Shown: positions 61,701 through 64,000 of the stretch, one piece after another | Position numbering within the stretch: the stretch's first letter is position 1 | How the letters are laid out: each line of letters starts with the position of its first letter | Assembly (NCBI RefSeq): GCF_010183535.1 | Contig: NC_071331.1 | Coordinates: forward strand, 7,192,001 to 7,256,000 | Length of the DNA: 64,000 nt | From: Caenorhabditis remanei | Lineage: Eukaryota > Nematoda > Chromadorea > Rhabditida > Rhabditidae | Reading direction: 5' to 3' | Notes under the pieces: model-generated | Database searches by the model: none | The model's input: the letters and a program-made list of their open reading frames with translations, nothing else | What the model was told of the DNA's origin: nothing | Program-made: the position numbers and the translations under genes

Positions 61701-62150
61701 GAATTTTTTTTGGGTTTTTTCAACTTTTACCTATTTTTTTCATAGTTTTTCTTATTTCTAACTTTTTTTTAGTTATAATACTTCATTTTTACAACATTCC
61801 GAGCAATTTCTAAGCTGGAAACTTTTCAATTCGAACATTTTCTAATTTTGCCATGTAAATGGTGGAAAACTGGAAAATTAATCTCGAAACATGTTTATTA
61901 AACAACAAAAATCAACAGATCAATAAAATTATTATTGAAATTCCAAAAAACAGGACATTTTTAATTTAGAAATCAATAAAATTATAATTAAAATTCCTAA
62001 AAACAGGGTACTTATTATGAAATTAACTTCCCCCACCATTCTTATCTGTGTCGGTACCGGATAGACTCGTCGATCAGAGGATGTAGTAGTCTATAATACC
62101 TGGGCTGAAGATTACTTCAGTAGACGCGGGTTTGAATCCTCTCGGGTTAG

Positions 62151-63935
62151 ATTACATCAGAATTTCTAATAAAATCAGTTCTAACAAACTGAAATTCAAA
62201 AACACGGAAACATGGAAAATACGGAAAATGACACATTTTTGGCACTTTTTCAGTTATACACTTGAACAGAACGGAAAATGTAAAATGTAACCGTAGAAAA
62301 AGATGTATAATAGATTTTCAAGCTCTGTCGACTGGTGGTAACCTCTTTTTCTCATCTTCCATACTAACAGAGATATTCATTATTTCTCTGAAACAGGAAA
62401 TGAAGGACATGGAACTTTTTGTGAGCAAATTGTCCAAAAATACCTACATAGGTATCAACTTTCAATAAAAAATAATTTGTTTAACTAGCAATTCGATAGG
62501 AGTTTTCAATCAAAGTGAATAACGACTCATTGTTATTCACGGTTTCTGAAAGTTTATGTTGATATTCATTGATTTAAAAAATGCTCCCATGTTTAATTTT
62601 TACAACTATTTCAGTAACTCTAAACAAACTGGCACAAAGACACTGGGCGAAGATAATCCACAAAAAAGACGGGTGACAGTAATTATAATTATTTTTATGA
62701 TTCGAAACCCCAGATTAAATGTCGTTTTGTGTTTCAGTTTCAAGAAAGTGGGTAATAAGAACCAACTACTTTCCGTCGGTTCCTCCAAAAATTTTTTATG
62801 ATAATTGAAAATCTCACAAACTTCGGAAGTATTGGCCTTTCACTTCCTCTCATTTTCAACATCTCTCAGAATGCTTATTTCCCAGTTTTAGTAAGGTCTC
62901 ATTATAATTGTCTTCCTCACTTCACCAATGCGAGAGTCGTGGCTTAACAAGGTTTCGTTTCTTTTTTATGCTAAACCTCTTCTTCAGGGAAAATCATTAG
63001 TTCACGCAGAGTATGAAACAGTCATTGAAAATAATAACCTTTTGTGGTCATAATTGGATGTTAAGATAACACGTTTGTAATACTGTTCGAAAACAAATGT
63101 GCGTTTTGAACTGCATAATTTTAAAAAAAATTCCGAGTCATGATACCTATAATCTATGCAGTGAATGCAAAAGATAAAATGCAAATAATCATGCACAGAA
63201 TGAAACAGTAAAATATCAGTACCGTTTGAAAAAAACTAAGGACCAGTGTTCATCTGTTTACCCCAGGGCTGCCAGATTGAAGAGCAGGTAACACTAGTGC
63301 CAATTAGACAATTATTATGAGATCTTTCTGAAACTGAAGAATAATATGTAAATCTACTTACGAGACATCTGACACTCTGAATGCTCAATTTAAGTATTTT
63401 CTCATTTTTATCGTTTTCTTCACTTTTTTTGGCTTAAACTCTGCAAGTTTTTTCCTATAGAAGTGAAAATTCAGTGGATAAGATGTCTCGTGAGCAGATT
63501 TTGAGAAAAGATTTATCGATTTTCAATGATGCTCTTTCGATTTCTTTTTTTGGATTCTGATGTCATTGACCCCGAGGGCCCCTTGTTAAAGCTATGACTT
63601 CTTACTAATTCATATCTTTGAAATTAAAACAAACTATTCTTCAGTTTCAGAAAGGTCTCATAAAAACTAATCTACCTCACTTTGCCAGTTCATCTATTTA
63701 ATTGTGTTCTTCACTCTCAATCACCTGAATTAAGCTGATTATTCAAAGTGAAGAGTCTCATTATTATCCAGTAAAATATCAAATGAATCGGTTAGAAATT
63801 TTAAATCGCTTTAGAGAATCCAAATAGCACCGATGTCAGCTTCCTAATTTTTTTTCAAAATGACTGTTTTTTCTCCTGTATCAGCCATAATATAATCAAG
63901 TAAACCGGGATAAGAAAGTTTTGAAACAGGAAGTA
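62151..63935. repeat. Intergenic repeats like those at 18-34 kb
   Basis: Repeats the blocks at 21.9-22.5, 26.7-27.3 and 28.0-29.5 kb in the same order (for example TTATTCACGGTTTCTGAAAG, CAGCAGATTTTGAGAAA-type and AAGGTCTCATAAAAACT motifs, with an inverted copy at 63305). No gene. Confidence 0.6.
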
Positions 63936-64000
63936 TTAGGCTGGTGCATAAGTTTCTTTCTTTTTTTGAGATTAAACTTTGACTCACGGTTTCTAGATAC
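63936..64000 (+). mobile_element. Start of a mariner-like transposon, cut by the window edge
   Basis: TTAGGCTGGTGCATAAGTTT follows TA (63934-63935). The GGTGCATAAGTT form is typical of mariner terminal repeats. The body lies beyond the window. Confidence 0.6.

Larger units (their letters stand above)
58949..62150. repeat. Tandem array: conserved ~120-bp core plus AT-rich ~57-bp subunits
   Basis: Cores start with CTTCCCCCACCATTCTTATC and end with CCCGGGTTAG at about 58949-59070, 59288-59411, 59629-59751, 59915-60038, 60149-60272, 60595-60663 (truncated) and 62028-62150. Between cores lie one to several copies of AAATCAATAAAATTATAATT...CCTAAAAACAGGACTTTTTT. The cores are far better conserved than the spacers. 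Each has paired ATAGACT/AGTCTAT, a hairpin CTGAAG-NNNN-CTTCAG and B-box-like GGTTTGAATCC; the following T-runs could stop Pol III. A block at 60664-61919 interrupts the array. Confidence 0.85.

Overview
The window looks like nuclear DNA of a Caenorhabditis nematode that is not C. elegans itself. The evidence is short AT-rich introns ending in TTTCAG, a full 715-codon PKD-2 (polycystin-2) gene with nematode exon structure, C. elegans-like terminal inverted-repeat transposons, and worm gene families (7TM chemoreceptor, ShKT, papain-type proteases, serine racemase-like). Most of the 64 kb is a young accessory landscape of segmental duplication and nested mobile elements. All calls come from reading the sequence; no database was searched.

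Layout. 1-663: 3' end of a chemoreceptor gene. 1.2-5.1 kb: two diverged direct copies of an intergenic unit with tRNA-like minus-strand modules. 5149-11945: a 6.8-kb DNA transposon (TTA target duplication, about 253-bp inverted ends) carrying a CACTA/Mirage/Chapaev-like transposase and a second intact 9-exon gene of 480 codons. 12784-17920: intact pkd-2 (copy A). 18-33.8 kb: non-coding DNA made of diverged repeats, two extra copies of the last pkd-2 exons, several MITEs, a LINE remnant and a 2.1-kb non-autonomous relative of the 5.1-kb element that itself contains a 248-bp Helitron-like insertion. 33.9-46.6 kb: three tandem papain-family protease copies, each damaged differently, with a GGTCGG-rich element in the same intron. 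47.2-48.8 kb: a serine-racemase-like gene, frameshifted and cut off by fusion to pkd-2 exon 1 sequence. 48.8-52.3 kb: scrambled pkd-2 copy B. 53.2-57.0 kb: pkd-2 copy C, exons 2-9 open but no exon 1. 57.5-57.8 kb: a frameshifted ShKT exon. 58.9-62.2 kb: a tandem array whose 120-bp core has paired stems and a B-box-like sequence. The window ends inside a mariner-like element.

The genes do not form one pathway. Copy A is the only complete pkd-2 gene; it should encode the ciliary TRPP channel used by male sensory neurons in C. elegans. Copies B and C, the extra terminal exons and the racemase fusion record repeated local recombination. The recurring unusual theme is tRNA-like (A-box/B-box) sequence built into the ends or cargo of DNA transposons.
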